Positions 12,900 through 24,353 of a stretch of DNA of 64,000 bases are shown here, piece by piece (position 1 is the first letter of the stretch; each line of letters opens with the position of its first letter). This DNA is from Hirsutella rhossiliensis (Eukaryota > Ascomycota > Sordariomycetes > Hypocreales > Ophiocordycipitaceae): positions 5,208,001-5,272,000 of the forward strand of contig NW_025408669.1 of assembly GCF_020360975.1 (NCBI RefSeq), given 5' to 3'. A program made the translations under genes and the position numbers. The notes beneath the pieces were generated by a model. It did not search any database. It was given only the letters and a program-made list of their open reading frames with translations, and had not been told where the DNA came from.

Positions 12900-15800
12900 C
12901 TTACCGTTTTAAATTTTCTACCTAAAGCTCCTTAAGTAAATAGAGATAATATTTCCTACCCTTCCCTAATAATAACCTACCCTTTATTGCCTTAAAGAAG
13001 ATAAATAAAGATATAATTAAATAATAAAGTAAGAAAACGAATATTCTTACTACTTACCTCCCTTAAGAATAGGATTTTTTACTTTATAAATAAGGACGTT
13101 TATTCTTTATTATAGAGGGGGAGACCTACTATAGCGAAAATAAATACGCTTATAAGATAAATTTTAATATATTTTTAACTTACTAAATTAAACGCGTATA
13201 ACCTTAAGAGAAAAGCTTTTACCGCTAAAGATAGTAACTAGATAAGGCTACCTATTCCCGGTAAACCTACTATAGACTACTATAAAGCGAACTTAAAGAC
13301 TATCTAATTATTACTTAAGAGAGAGCTCGTTAAACTTATATAATCTCTTTCTAAGTAAAACGGGCGTAAGGTTAATTTCCTCCCCTTCCTTTAAATCCTT
13401 AGTAAGACTAAAGGGATTAAGAATATTATAAAAAAGATAAGGGGCGGTCTTATTACTAATATACTTATTATAAAATTTATTAGTCTTAAGGTTAATATAG
13501 AAATTATAACTATATATATAGTTAGCGAATCTATTAAGGTTATAAGTAGCCCTATAGTATCTAAGGAAGTACCGCTATTCGTAAATAAGCGCCTTAGTCG
13601 AATCCTAGATATAGTTAGCGTAAGAACCGCTAATAGTACTTAAAAGAGAGATATACTTATAAAAAGGAAATATAACGTACTTATAAGCGGAAGTTATAGT
13701 TATTTAATAAGTTCGAATATACCCTTAATAAAGGCAAGGATTATAAGTTTTATATAAAGTAATTAAGACTACTTAAGAGTATTCTTACCGCCTTAAACTA
13801 AGCTAAGAAAAGAAATATCCGCGTAGATAAGCGATTTCTATAAGGATATAGGTTACTAGCCGACGTCTATAATAAAGGGCATAGAAGATAATTTAATTAT
13901 ACCGACCTAGCGTGCTCTCGAGAAAGTAGGAGAGAGAAGAGCGACCGCGCGCTTTAATCCTAACGATATTAAGAGCTTTTAATAAGATCTATAACTAAAA
14001 GGCAATTTCTACGTAAATTAAAAACCCTTAGTAACTAATATTATTTCTATTATAGACCTAGGTCTTAAAGTAACTATAGATCTATAGAAAAAGATAGTTA
14101 GAACGAGCTAAGTAAGATTAAATAAGTTAGATAGTCGTTACTTAAAAGTACTCTATATAAAGAGGAAAGACCTTAGTGCGATAATTCTAAGTAAGAAGAG
14201 TAGTAGTAATAAGGGAAGGTTATAAAAGAGTAGTTAAAGAGAGGTTAACGATATCTAGTAGCTCTTTAGTTTTAAGTTTAGCGGTCTTACGAGATATAAT
14301 AAGGAAGAAGAGGTAGTTATAAAAGGAGAAGATAAGAGGTAGCGGTCTAGAGAAATAAAGAAGATAAAGGAGAGAAGAGGAAGAAAAGGAATAAAAAGAG
14401 TAAAGAAGAGGAGAAAAGGGCAGAGATTAGATAGCTTATTAATCGATAACCGGTAAAAGAAGCTATTTAAGCGTAACCCCTAAATACGCCTAAGACCTTA
14501 CCGCTATAGAGGCTAGCTAAAGTAACTAATAACCGCGCGCTTTAATAACTATTTATTCCTCTTACTATACCCTCCTTCTTCCTTCCTTTTTCTTACTTCT
14601 ATATATATATATATATATACTTTATACGCTTCCCTACTTATAACGATCCCTTCTACTAATATAACTCTTATATATATATATAATACTTAGCCTCTTAGCG
14701 TTATAACTTAGAACTACTTACCCTAACTATTTAATCTTATCTTCTCCCTTTCTTTCGCTTACTTTACCCTTTCCTAAGATATAGCGGCGAGCCTAAATAG
14801 TATCCTAGGCCCGGCTATAGACCTCCCTAAGAATACCGCTATCTTCTTTAGCGTACTACTATTTAAGAGTAAGAGCTTTATTTTACTTACTTACTACGGC
14901 AAAGTTAAAGTAAAAGGCGGCGAAAGGCGCTTTTATGCTAAAGATAAGGAAAAATTTATAGACTAAGACCGATAAGACGTTTATAGGTAGAAGCAACCTC
15001 CCTAGTATATCTATAAAGATCGTTAGCACCTAATACTAATAGGCCCTATTAAGCGGTAGGATATTACCCTTAAAGACGCTTAGATAATATATAAGGGCGT
15101 TAAAAAGATAAACGGATTTACTAGGAATAAGGCCTGCTAAGAAGAGTATATCGTCGACGTATATAACTTTCTTTATAGAGCTATTAATAAATAATAGGCT
15201 ATAAGCTTTAGCCTTAGCGTAATAATTAAGATCTTAATAAGAGGTATTAAGAACGTAGTATACCCCTTACCTTACTTACTATTAGTTTATACCGACTACT
15301 AAAGGGAACCTATTAAAGATATAGAAGATAGATATATAAAGTACTATAAATGCCTAAATAATAGGGAGCATCTAATTAAGTTTACCGCTCCTACCTTTAA
15401 CCTTAGTCGCTTTACGTATAAATAAAGGTATATAACTAGAGTTATTAACTTTTTAGTAAGACTAAATAAAGGGGGACTCTACTAAGGAGCGTTCTTCTAG
15501 GACTATAAGGAAGGAAACTTAATCGTTTTTAATACTTAGAAAGAGGGATAGTATACTAGACTCTATACGTTCCTATAAGTATAGCGGTAGTTTCTTTATA
15601 TCCTCTAAGTTCCTTATAACTTTACCTATATACTAGTCCCTTATACCGCTTAGTAGGAAGGGTAGGAATATAGCTACTTAGCCTTAATAATAATCTAATA
15701 TTAGGTTAGAGGCATAGTTAAGCTACGCCTTAAGATAATTAAGTAGCGATACCTAAAGGTTAAAGTAATTCTAAAGTAAAGGTACGGGGTAATATAAGAA

Positions 15801-17300
15801 GCCCTATAGATAGATAAAATCTTATACTAAGATTAGTATTTCTTTAAGCTAGACGAGAGGATAAGTATAAAAGGCTACGTCGATAAGCTAATATATAGAA
15901 TCTAAGCTATCGCGGCGAATAAGCTTAATTATATATAAGCGATATTATAGGGCGGTAGAGTTTCCTAGTAGTTTAATAGCGGGGTTAAACGACTATAAAA
16001 GATACTATCTAATTAAGGTCTAACGACCTTTAGTAGAGTCTTTCTTATAAGGATTCTTAAGAGCGAGCGGATTTACTAATATAACCGTATTATCTTAGGA
16101 GACTAAGAAGAATAAGACCTCTAAGAAGTCCTAGAAGTAGTTAACCTCTTAGATAGGCCTACTAAATAGAGACTACCGCTTTAAAGAGATATAGAACTAG
16201 CTTATATAGTAAGGAAAGCGAGAAAGGAGCTATTTATACTAGCTGCCCTTACGAAGTAACCTAACCCGATCGCTTAAGCTATACGCGGTTTCTTTATAAA
16301 ACTCCTCCCTAAAAAGACCCCTAATTATCTAATTACGCTAACGGGAATCGAGAATAGACTTAGTCCTTTATTACCTTAAGCGTTAACCGAATCGAGCTCC
16401 TTATCTAAACTAAAGTAGCCTTTCCCTAAGTAACCTTAAGATAGGATCCCTACCCTAGAGCCTATAAAGGAGAGAGCTAAGCGCCTTTATTAGTCCCTTT
16501 ATTTATATAAAAATAACGCTTTTATTCCCCCTTTAATATATAGCTAATTAAGCTTACTCCTTACCTACTATTAATAACTCCTTTAAATATATAGAGGAGC
16601 GAAAGACTTATAACTATACCCCCGCCGATAACTTAATAAGGAGCTAGTAGGGAAGAAAGGTAAATAGCTTAGCTACTAACTTACCCTAGGACTCCGAAAT
16701 TACTAGGCGCTTAGTTAATTACCCTAAGGCTAAAGACTTTAGTAACGCCTATAGCACGCCCTATTACTCCCTAGAAACAAAGTATAGTAATAGCCTCTCT
16801 AGCTATAGTCCCTATAAGGTTTATACTAGGTTTTAAACCCTCCTAAGTTAAAGGAGTTAAAAACCTAGGAATATATTAAAACTACCGCTAGGATATTAAC
16901 GACTATAATTCTATATATTTACGTAGGACTACTAGTAACGCGATAATAATTAGCCTATAAGACTCTATAGCTTATTTAATCTAGCTATACCTAAAGCTAT
17001 AAACTAGTAAAGACGCTAATTACTTTATTTCCTTAACGCTCCTAGGAATAATAAGCGCGAATACTTAAGAGCGTATATAGGGGGTAGTAGATAATTATCT
17101 AAAGAAGGAAATATATAAGTAAAAATAGAAAAGAGCTAAATAAGTAGCTCGTAGGTAAAGAGAGGAATAAAGGATATAAAGGGAAAGGATTATAGTAAAG
17201 GAGAAAAGTTCTATTAACGGTTTATTTATTTACTTACTTATATACTTAGGAAGAGAGCCTTACTTATTATTATCGCGCCCTTTCTATTAGTATCTTAGGT
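12900..17300 (+). pseudogene. Unassigned long reading frame between integrase and 3' LTR of family A
   Basis: About 4.4 kb lies between integrase and the right LTR, where a gypsy element would normally end. If TAG/TAA are read as former Gln/Trp codons, the + strand gives long coherent protein-like stretches. The best are near 13860-14460 (basic, with a Lys/Glu/Arg-rich run near 14290-14410) and 14745-16880 (mixed composition, Leu/Gln-rich towards the end). I recognise no domain. The left part also occurs in the inverted copy at 1-5126, joined to the same integrase, so it belongs to the family and is not a single chance insertion. It could be an accessory protein or more than one frame; the reading is tentative. 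Confidence 0.45.
14595..14690. repeat. TA microsatellites inside family A
   Basis: Two TA runs near 14601-14622 and 14672-14684 mirror those at 358-445 in the inverted copy. Confidence 0.75.
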
Positions 17301-17320
17301 CGGAAAGTCGCTAGGGAGGA

Positions 17321-17392
17321 GTTTAATAGGTAAGATCGCACCCCTATAGATATTAGCCCGTTAAAGGGATAAGACCCCTAGCACCCCCCCCC
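17321..17392 (+). repeat. Right LTR of family A, first part
   Basis: This matches the first 70 or so bases of the left LTR (5128-5200). It ends in a run of C at 17384-17392, where the chromodomain element is inserted. The LTR resumes at 24354 with another C run. Confidence 0.8.
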
Positions 17393-17578
17393 TATAAGAG
17401 TCTTTGACTATTGTGGGTGATGGGCTTGGGCCGCGGCCCAAGCCGTGTAGTCACGTGCGGAGGGCCGGATCCCGTAAGTATAGGGGCGGGCCAGCCGCGC
17501 ATAGAAGAGCTCTGCATAGCTTGTTAACATTATCCTACGGACGGCACCTACGCACACGCCTCTGCCTACTCCGTGACA
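17393..17578 (+). repeat. 5' LTR of the chromodomain element
   Basis: It is nearly identical to 24168-24353; the few differences I saw are C/T or G/A. It ends in TGACA. The first bases are TATAAGAG in all three copies in the window, where TG would be usual. Confidence 0.9.
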
Positions 17579-17879
17579 GTATAAGCTATCAACTAATAGA
17601 TCTAATAGATATCTCCCCGGAAAGGGTGCCGCTTCCCTAAGGGAGCACCCCGCCACCCCCCGGGCGGATAGGAAGTATTGTAGCTATCCTAGAAGCGATT
17701 AGAAGCGCGACGGCTAGCGAGAAGAACGAGGTTCTCGCTGCACTAGGGGAGCCGTCTACGAGACTAGCGTTGACCCCTACGACCTTAGCAACACCGGTTG
17801 CGGCGGCGGCACCACCGATACGGAAGCCGCTTCCCTAGCCGACTTAGGACGGCAAGCCTGAGTCCTTCTACTTCTTCCT

Positions 17880-18780
17880 TAGCCGGCTATAGACGAAGTT
17901 TATGATAGACGAGAAATAGGGCCTAAACGGCTGTCGTGACACAGCGTGGTATTCGCTCCTCTATACGCTGCCGGAGCCCTAGATGCGGCGGATCTCCGGA
18001 TTCTAGGATAAGGGCGGCCCTAAAGGCAGACGCGACCCGTAGGACTTCTTCTAACACCTTATACATGCGTTCGGCAACGTGTAGGAGCGGGAGAAGGCGT
18101 AGGATAGGCTGCGGACCCTTAAGTAGAGGGACGGGTAGACCTTTAGCGAATTCCTCCCCGACTTCGAAGAGACGCTCTCACGAGCAGCGGGAACCACGGT
18201 GTGGGAAGACAGCGCGAAGCTCATATAGTTACGGAACTCGATTACGCCGGCCCTACGGGAGCTGCTTATCCCCGTAATTATGCCTATTAACTACGGCGAG
18301 TACGTGAGCCGGTTGATGAAGGTGGCATAGGGCTACGAGCAGACGCCGCGTTTCTAAAAGCTTCGTAAGCGCACGCCGTATAGCGGTAACGGGATCACCG
18401 CCCCTCTATAAGAGGAATAGCCGACTATCGACACTAACGGAGACACCCTAATATCGGCTACCCGTACGGACCGAGCTAAACGCGGTAGGAAGTCGTCTTC
18501 GAACATCCCCTATACTATCCCGCTCTCTAAGCAGCGGGCGAAGTAGGTAACGAGCGAGGAAATCGGGAAAAGGAAGGCTAACGGCCGCTGCCTACGTTGC
18601 GGCGCGTCTATACACTTTATATTAAAATGCCCCTTCCTTTTAGCTAAGCGGCCTATAGTAGTTCGAGTAGCGAAGATAGAACCGCTCCTTGCCTTAGACG
18701 ACGAAGAGGAATCCGCTCCCTTAGGCCCGGAGGAAAAAGAGTAGCTCCGGAGCAAAGACGGGCTCCGGAGCCCTAATTGC
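17880..18780 (+). pseudogene. Chromodomain element gag with zinc knuckle
   Basis: The + strand carries a gag-like frame ending in an intact CCHC zinc knuckle near 18590-18637, CLRCGASIHFILKC, with spacing C-X2-C-X4-H-X4-C. It is followed by an acidic stretch. Upstream the frame is broken by TAG codons at likely Gln/Trp positions. This is a pseudogene by RIP, but its nucleic-acid-binding motif is preserved, unlike the same motif in the two heavily RIPed families. Confidence 0.75.
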
Positions 18781-18784
18781 TAGC

Positions 18785-21700
18785 ACTAGCAAAGGAGAAG
18801 GAGGAATTATCCGCCCATATAGAAGAGGAGCCTACTTTAATATAGGTTATAGTTAATAACTCCTTGCCCGTCGCCGCCCTTATAGACGAGGGCTGCTAGT
18901 GCTACGCCGCAGTTAACGAGGCGCTTGCACGAGAGATATAAGTGCCGGTAGAAAAGATCGCCCTAAGGCGAGTAAAGGGCGCCTTAGGCGCGATGGAGGG
19001 TGCGGTGATTAGGGGCATTACGTAGCTAGCTATAGAGGTCGACGGTTGCCGTAAGCTTATCGTGGCCTATATAATCCCCTAACTAGAGTTTCCCCTAATC
19101 CTCGGGAAACCCTGGTTATTATATACGGAGTTATACTCGGTTCCGTACTAAAAGAAGCTATGGTTTAGGCCTACGCAACGGTAGGTCCGCTACGACGACG
19201 GTTCCGTAGGCGTGGGACTAAGCGTGCGAGCTTTATGCTCGGTATAAGAAGTCCTTGCCTCTGTCTTTATAGGAACCGTGCGACGGTTAAAGCGGGAGGA
19301 AGGCCGGGTAGCGGCTAACGCAGCGGTCTACGCAGTTAGCCTAGCGGACATCGATAAGGCCCTCCGGGCGAAGAAGCCGAAGTCGCCCTCTAAGCTACGG
19401 CAGCAGATACCGGAGCGCTTTTACGACCTCCTACCGCTATTCGAGTCCTAGGAAGCGGATAAGCTTAACCCGTATAAGCCGGGGGTAGACTATAAGATCG
19501 TACTCCGCACCGATAAGAAGGGGCAGGAACTGCCCGCACCGTTCGGACCGCTATATAGCATATTACACGCGGAACTGCTAGTGCTAAAGAAGACGCTAAG
19601 GGACCTCCTAGATAAGGGTTTTATTTAAGTAAGCAGCTCCGAAGTAGGAGCGCCGGTCCTATTCGTGCGTAAACTAGGGGGCGGGATACGGTTCTATTGC
19701 GACTATAGGGCTCTAAACGCAATTACGAGGCCGGACCGCTACCCCTTGCCCCTAATCTCGGATACGCTCCGTAACCTTTCGAAGGCGAAGTGGTTTACGA
19801 AGCTAGATATAAAATAGGCGTTCTATAAGGTGCGGATCTCGGAGGGTAACGAGTAGAAGACGGCGTTCCGTATACGCTACGGCTTATTCGAGTGGCTTAT
19901 AACGCCCTTCGGCCTCTTAGGAGCGCCCGCCACCTTCTAGCGTTATATTAACAACGTACTTCGGGACTTCCTCGACGAGTTCGCCTCCGTATACGTAGAT
20001 AATATCCTTATTTATATAAGCGGCTCCTACGAGGACTATATACGGAAAGTACGGAGGGTCCTAGAGCGCCTCTAACTTTATAGGCTCTACCTCGACCTAG
20101 ATAAGTGCGAATTCGGGGTTAAGAGGGTTAAGTACCTAGGCTTTATTATCTACGCCGGCGTAGGCATATAGGCGGATCCCGTAAAGATCTAGGCGATTCG
20201 GGACTAGGCTGCCCTAACTACGTAGATAGGCGTGCGGAGCTTCCTTAGGTTCGCGAACTATTATAGGATGTTTATTAGGGGCTTCTCCCGTATTATAATG
20301 CCCCTAAACGAGATTACCGGGAAGCGGACCGCTTTTCGCTAGGGGCCCGCATAGGAAGGAGCGTTCCGTACGCTCAAGGACCTATTCTCTTAAGCCCCGG
20401 TGCTGCTCTAGTAGGACTTCGACCGGTCTACGTTAGTTAAAGCGGACTATAGCGGCTAGGCACTCGGAGGAACGCTCTCCTAGGAGGTAGACGGGCGGAA
20501 GTAACCGGTGGCGTTCTACTCCCGCAAGCTAACCCTAGCGGAGCGGAACTACGCTATTTACGATAAGGAGATACTAGCGATTATTAGCTACCTCGAGCAA
20601 TAGTAAGCGGAGCTCCGGAGCTATGAGAGCTTCGAGGTTCTTATAGACTATAGGAACCTCGAGTACTTTATAACTCGCTAGCACCTCTCGGAGCGGCAAG
20701 CCCGCTAGGCGGAGTATCTCTTACGCTTTAACTTCTCGATTAAGTACCGGCTAGGGCGGGACTCCGCAGTCCTAGATGCGCTTTCCCGGAGGGATTAGGA
20801 CCGGCCGACGGGAGCGGACATCGAGGCCCGGGATCTATAGCTTATCCCGCAAGAAGCGCTACGGACTTATATAGGAGCTTCCCTAGTAGAGGAAGGCGCG
20901 GCGCCAACGGATGAGCCTTCCCCCGCACCTTCGCCTCGGCCCGGCGAGGAGGATATGGCCTAGGGGCGCGTGCGGCGCGGGTGTTCTAAGATAAGGTCCT
21001 CTAGCGCTTATAGGATAGGATATCGTCTCTAGACCGTACCTACGAGAGCGTGCGCCGCGCCGTTAAGTCCGGCGCTCGACGCCTCGATCCGAAGCTAAAG
21101 CTAAAGGTATAAGTGGCCGACTATTACATCGACCCACGGGGGCACCTACGTTAGCGGGGGAGACTATAGGTGCCGGGCGCGCCGTATACTATAGAAGCTA
21201 GGGAGAAGGATGGACCGCCGGAGCTAGACGAACGGAACGAGCTCCGAGGGAAGCTAGTCTAGCTCGTCTATAACTCTAGTATCGTGGGCCACCCGGGTAG
21301 GCAGGGCATAGCAGCAGGCCTCGCGAGGGATTTCTACTGGCCCCTCCTATAGCACTACGTTCGCCGCTTCCTCCGTAACTGCGATATCTACGGCCGTACT
21401 AAGATTTAGAGGGCGCAGCTTAAGGGGCTGCTTAAGTAGCTTCCGGTGCCCGACCGGTTCTATACGTATATATAGATAGACTTTATAACGGACCTCCTAC
21501 TTATAGAGGGCGGCAACCGCTATATATAGGTAATTAAGGACCGACTTAGTAAGTCTATAGTATTAGAGCCGATACCGTCTATAGATACGGAGTCCTACGT
21601 AGAGCGCTTCCTATAGTGCTAGGCCCGCTCGCATAGCTAGCCAGCCTCTATTATAAGCGATAGGGGATCGAATTAGACCAGCCGCTTTTAGCAGCACCTA

Positions 21701-22580
21701 TGCTAGCTGCTTTAGATTACGTAGCTGCTTAGCACGGTATATTACCTATAGACCGATAGAGGGCCCGAGAGGGTTAACTAGGAGGCGCAGGCTTACCTAC
21801 GGGCCGTCGTGGCCCGTAACTAAGTAGACTAGGACCGTTAGCTCCCCGCGGCCCAACTTACGTTAAATAGTAGACTATATACCTCTATTAGGATGGCCCC
21901 TTTCTTTATAACGTATAGCTTCGAACTACCCTCACTAGTTCCCTTTGCCGCAAACGTAGTAGCGGAGCAGCATAGCAATTCGTTACCGGAGGGCCGCGCC
22001 TCCGCGTTCGTACGAAAGCTATAGGAGACTACGGATTATTGCCAATCCGCGATGGCCGCTACGGCGCAAGATCAGGAGCGGCACGCTAATAAGACTAGGG
22101 CCCTAGCAGATAGGTTTACGGCAGGAGATAAGGTATAGCTAGACCTCCGTAACTATAGGTCGGCGCGGCCAAAGAAGAAGCTTAACTAGCTACACGCGAA
22201 GTTTACGGTGCGGAGGGTTATTAGCCCGTAGGTTATAGAGCTCGATAGTCTCCTAACGGGGGTCTATAATAAGATCAACGTAGACCTCCTTCGCAGAGCC
22301 TCCTCTAACCCGCTGCCCGGATAAGAAGTAGCGGACGCCTAACCGCCCGTAATCGAGGTAGAGGGAGAGGACGAGTTCGAGGTCGAAGAGATACGGGCCG
22401 CGCGCTAGAAAAAGGTCGGTAGGGGGAAACGCCGGGAGGTCCTCGTTAAGTGGCGCGGGTATCTCGACCCTACGTAGGAACCCGCACGTAAGTTTACGGG
22501 AACCGTAGCCCTCGATAAGTTCGAAGCCTTATTCGGAACGGTAGACGAGAACGACGGACCAGCGGACCACCGACAGCAGC
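18785..22580 (+). pseudogene. Chromodomain element pol: protease, RT, RNase H, integrase, chromodomain
   Basis: In order I read a protease near 18860-19140 (AALIDEG then GKPWL), an RT near 19400-20170, RNase H near 20430-20600, the integrase zinc-binding region and catalytic core near 21270-21700, and a chromodomain near 22390-22540. The RT has [14 protein letters not shown] and, at about 19992, YVDNIL for YVDDIL. RNase H has VKADYSG and [20 protein letters not shown]. Integrase has VGHPGRQG and IDFITDL. The chromodomain has REVLVKWRGYLDPT followed by a Trp-to-stop and EPA. The Asp-to-Asn change in the RT box and many TAG codons leave it inactive. The protease triad reads D-E-G where D-[ST]-G is usual, which is not a simple RIP change. 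Confidence 0.88.
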
Positions 22581-22599
22581 CCGGGCCAGGACCACGAAG

Positions 22600-24167
22600 T
22601 AGGCATAGCGGAGGGGGCAGTCACGGCAACATAGGCAATATAAGCGCAATAGTACGGGCGGAGATAAAAACAGCGTTTATTGCGGGGCGGAGCCCCTAGA
22701 CTACCCGGGCCTATTCCTTATCGTTATTATTATCTTCGTTATCGTCGTCCTCGTCGGCCTCCTCCTTCTTATTAGCGGCGGCGGCGGTCTCTAGGGCGCT
22801 AAGGCGGCCCTCTAAGCCCGCAAGCCAGTCGGCGGCGGCGGCGGGGGCAGAGGGCGGCGGCCAGCGGCGGCGGCAGGGGCAGCGGCGGTGGCGGAGGCGG
22901 GCACGGCCAAGGGGACCGCCGATAGGGCGACGGAGGCAGTATCCCTAGCGCCGGGTGCGTTAGAGGCGGAAATAGGGGAGCGGAGGAGTAGGACTTACTT
23001 AGGCACAAGGCCCCACCGCTCGAGGGCGCGGAGGTTACGGTAGGCGGCGGCGGCGGCGGTAAGGCGCTTCTTGGCAGCCCCCCGCGCCTGCCCGTGCGAG
23101 CCGGCCTTCTAAGCCGACGCCGCAGCGAGCAGGACGGGAGGCGCCGCCTCATAGGCGCGGCCGGCTCGCGCGCACTAGTAGCAGCTGCCGCCGCGGCGGC
23201 GCCCGGCCTGGTCGGAGCAGTCGAGCTCCTGCGACGCATAACGCATATAGGGGGCCGAGCGGGCGGCGCCGGCCTATACTTAGCGCTTATACTATAGGAG
23301 GTTAGCGGACAACGTCTGTTACGCTTGCCTAACTGCGGACTTACGGGGGTGGCGGAGACGGAGGCGGGGGCCGAGGGGCCGGGCGTCACGGGTGGCGGCG
23401 GGGACGGCGTCGTTACCCTAAGGGGCGACGTAAGAGCGAACAGCGCAGCAGAGGCGGCGGCGGCGGCGGTGGGAGCGGTGGCAGCGGCGCGGGCAGGAGC
23501 GGCGGCAGCGGCGGAGTCGTCGTCGGCCGCGGCCAGCACGGCGTCGACGAACGACTCCGCACGCTCCGAGAAGGAGGAGGTAGGAGAGGGAGAGGCGGAT
23601 ATATCTATCGCGGAAGTCAGCACGACGGAATGCGGCCTCCCGCTCTATAAGGCGCGGAACTTACTAGTTAGAGTTATTGTTGTTGTTAGGGCTATTGTTG
23701 CTGCTACCGCTGCTACTACGAGCATACGTTAATAGAGCGGCCCGTATAGCTAGGAACGGACTAACGCCCCGGGTAGAGCGGAACTTACCTATTAATGCTG
23801 CTACTGCGGTTAAAGAAGGGAGAGAAGGAAGGGAAGGGGGAAGGGGGGGATGCCGCCTTATATACCCCTTAGTAGAGGATGCTGCCTGAGGCAGAGGGAA
23901 CGGGCAACCTAAGGCTCACGTAGGTCCGGACTAGCCGCCGGCTACCTAGGGGCGTATATAATAGGTTACGCCCCTATTTAAACGGCCAGCCGGCCGACGA
24001 GTGTGGAGCCGGGTCCCGGCTGCCCGGGCTAACGGGCGCGGGGACAATAGGGCTAGTAGGGCCGGCCCTATTAACGGGAAAGGGCAGGGAAGAGCCCGCG
24101 GCACGGGCCTAATTATACGGGAGCCGTTAATAGGGCAGCGCTGCGCCGCGCTCGAGGGAGGGCATTG
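22600..24167 (-). pseudogene. GC-rich segment with antisense reading frames before the 3' LTR
   Basis: The minus strand between 23623 and 22711 gives Ala/Pro/Arg-rich frames. One is open from about 23623 to 22799. In a second minus-strand frame the sequence reads more like a natural protein: KKRLTAAAAAYRNLRALERW near 23010-23070, then, near 22715-22820, a C-terminal part with GLEGRLSALETAAAANKKEE and an Asp/Asn-rich acidic tail ending at a TAG at 22711-22713. GCG-repeat runs are frequent and open many frames by chance, so the protein may be partly an artefact. I do not recognise it. The rest, to the 3' LTR, has a purine-rich run just before 24161 that could be the polypurine tract. Confidence 0.4.
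22780..23520. repeat. GCG/GGC trinucleotide-rich runs
   Basis: Short tracts of GGC/GCG repeats occur near 22775-22840, 23042-23062 and 23453-23510. They sit only in this part of the chromodomain element and explain much of its open-frame content on both strands. Confidence 0.7.
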
Positions 24168-24353
24168 TATAAGAGTCTTTGACTATTGTGGGTGATGGGC
24201 TTGGGCCGCGGCCTAAGCCGTGTAGTTACGTGCGGAGGGCCGGATCCCGTAAGTATGGGGGCGGGCCAGCCGCGCATAGAAGAGCTCTGCATAGCTTGTT
24301 AATATCATCCTACGGACGGCACCTGCGCACACGCCTCTGCCTACTCCGTGACA
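24168..24353 (+). repeat. 3' LTR of the chromodomain element
   Basis: This is the 186-bp partner of 17393-17578, ending TGACA directly before a C run that resumes the family A LTR. Confidence 0.9.

Larger units (their letters stand above)
17393..24353 (+). mobile_element. Chromodomain Ty3/gypsy retrotransposon, lightly RIPed
   Basis: Two 186-bp direct LTRs (17393-17578 and 24168-24353) enclose gag with a CCHC knuckle, protease, RT, RNase H, integrase and a C-terminal chromodomain, in chromovirus order. It sits in the C-rich box of a family A LTR, and C runs on both sides fit a duplicated target. The base composition is GC-rich and CA/TG are still present, but many Gln/Trp codons are now TAG/TAA, so RIP has been lighter than in its host element. 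A second, heavily RIPed copy starts at 61726. An extra 1.5-kb GC-rich segment lies between the chromodomain and the 3' LTR. Confidence 0.9.

Noticed and set aside
17404..17656. Open frames on both strands at the start of the chromodomain element
   Set aside because: They lie in the LTR and the sequence just after it, and the + strand frame recurs in the 3' LTR at 24179. They are repeats, not genes.
22799..23623. Confident call of a 274-residue Ala/Pro-rich protein
   Set aside because: GCG repeats open several frames at once on both strands, and a different minus frame looks more protein-like at the 3' end. It is kept only as a low-confidence region.
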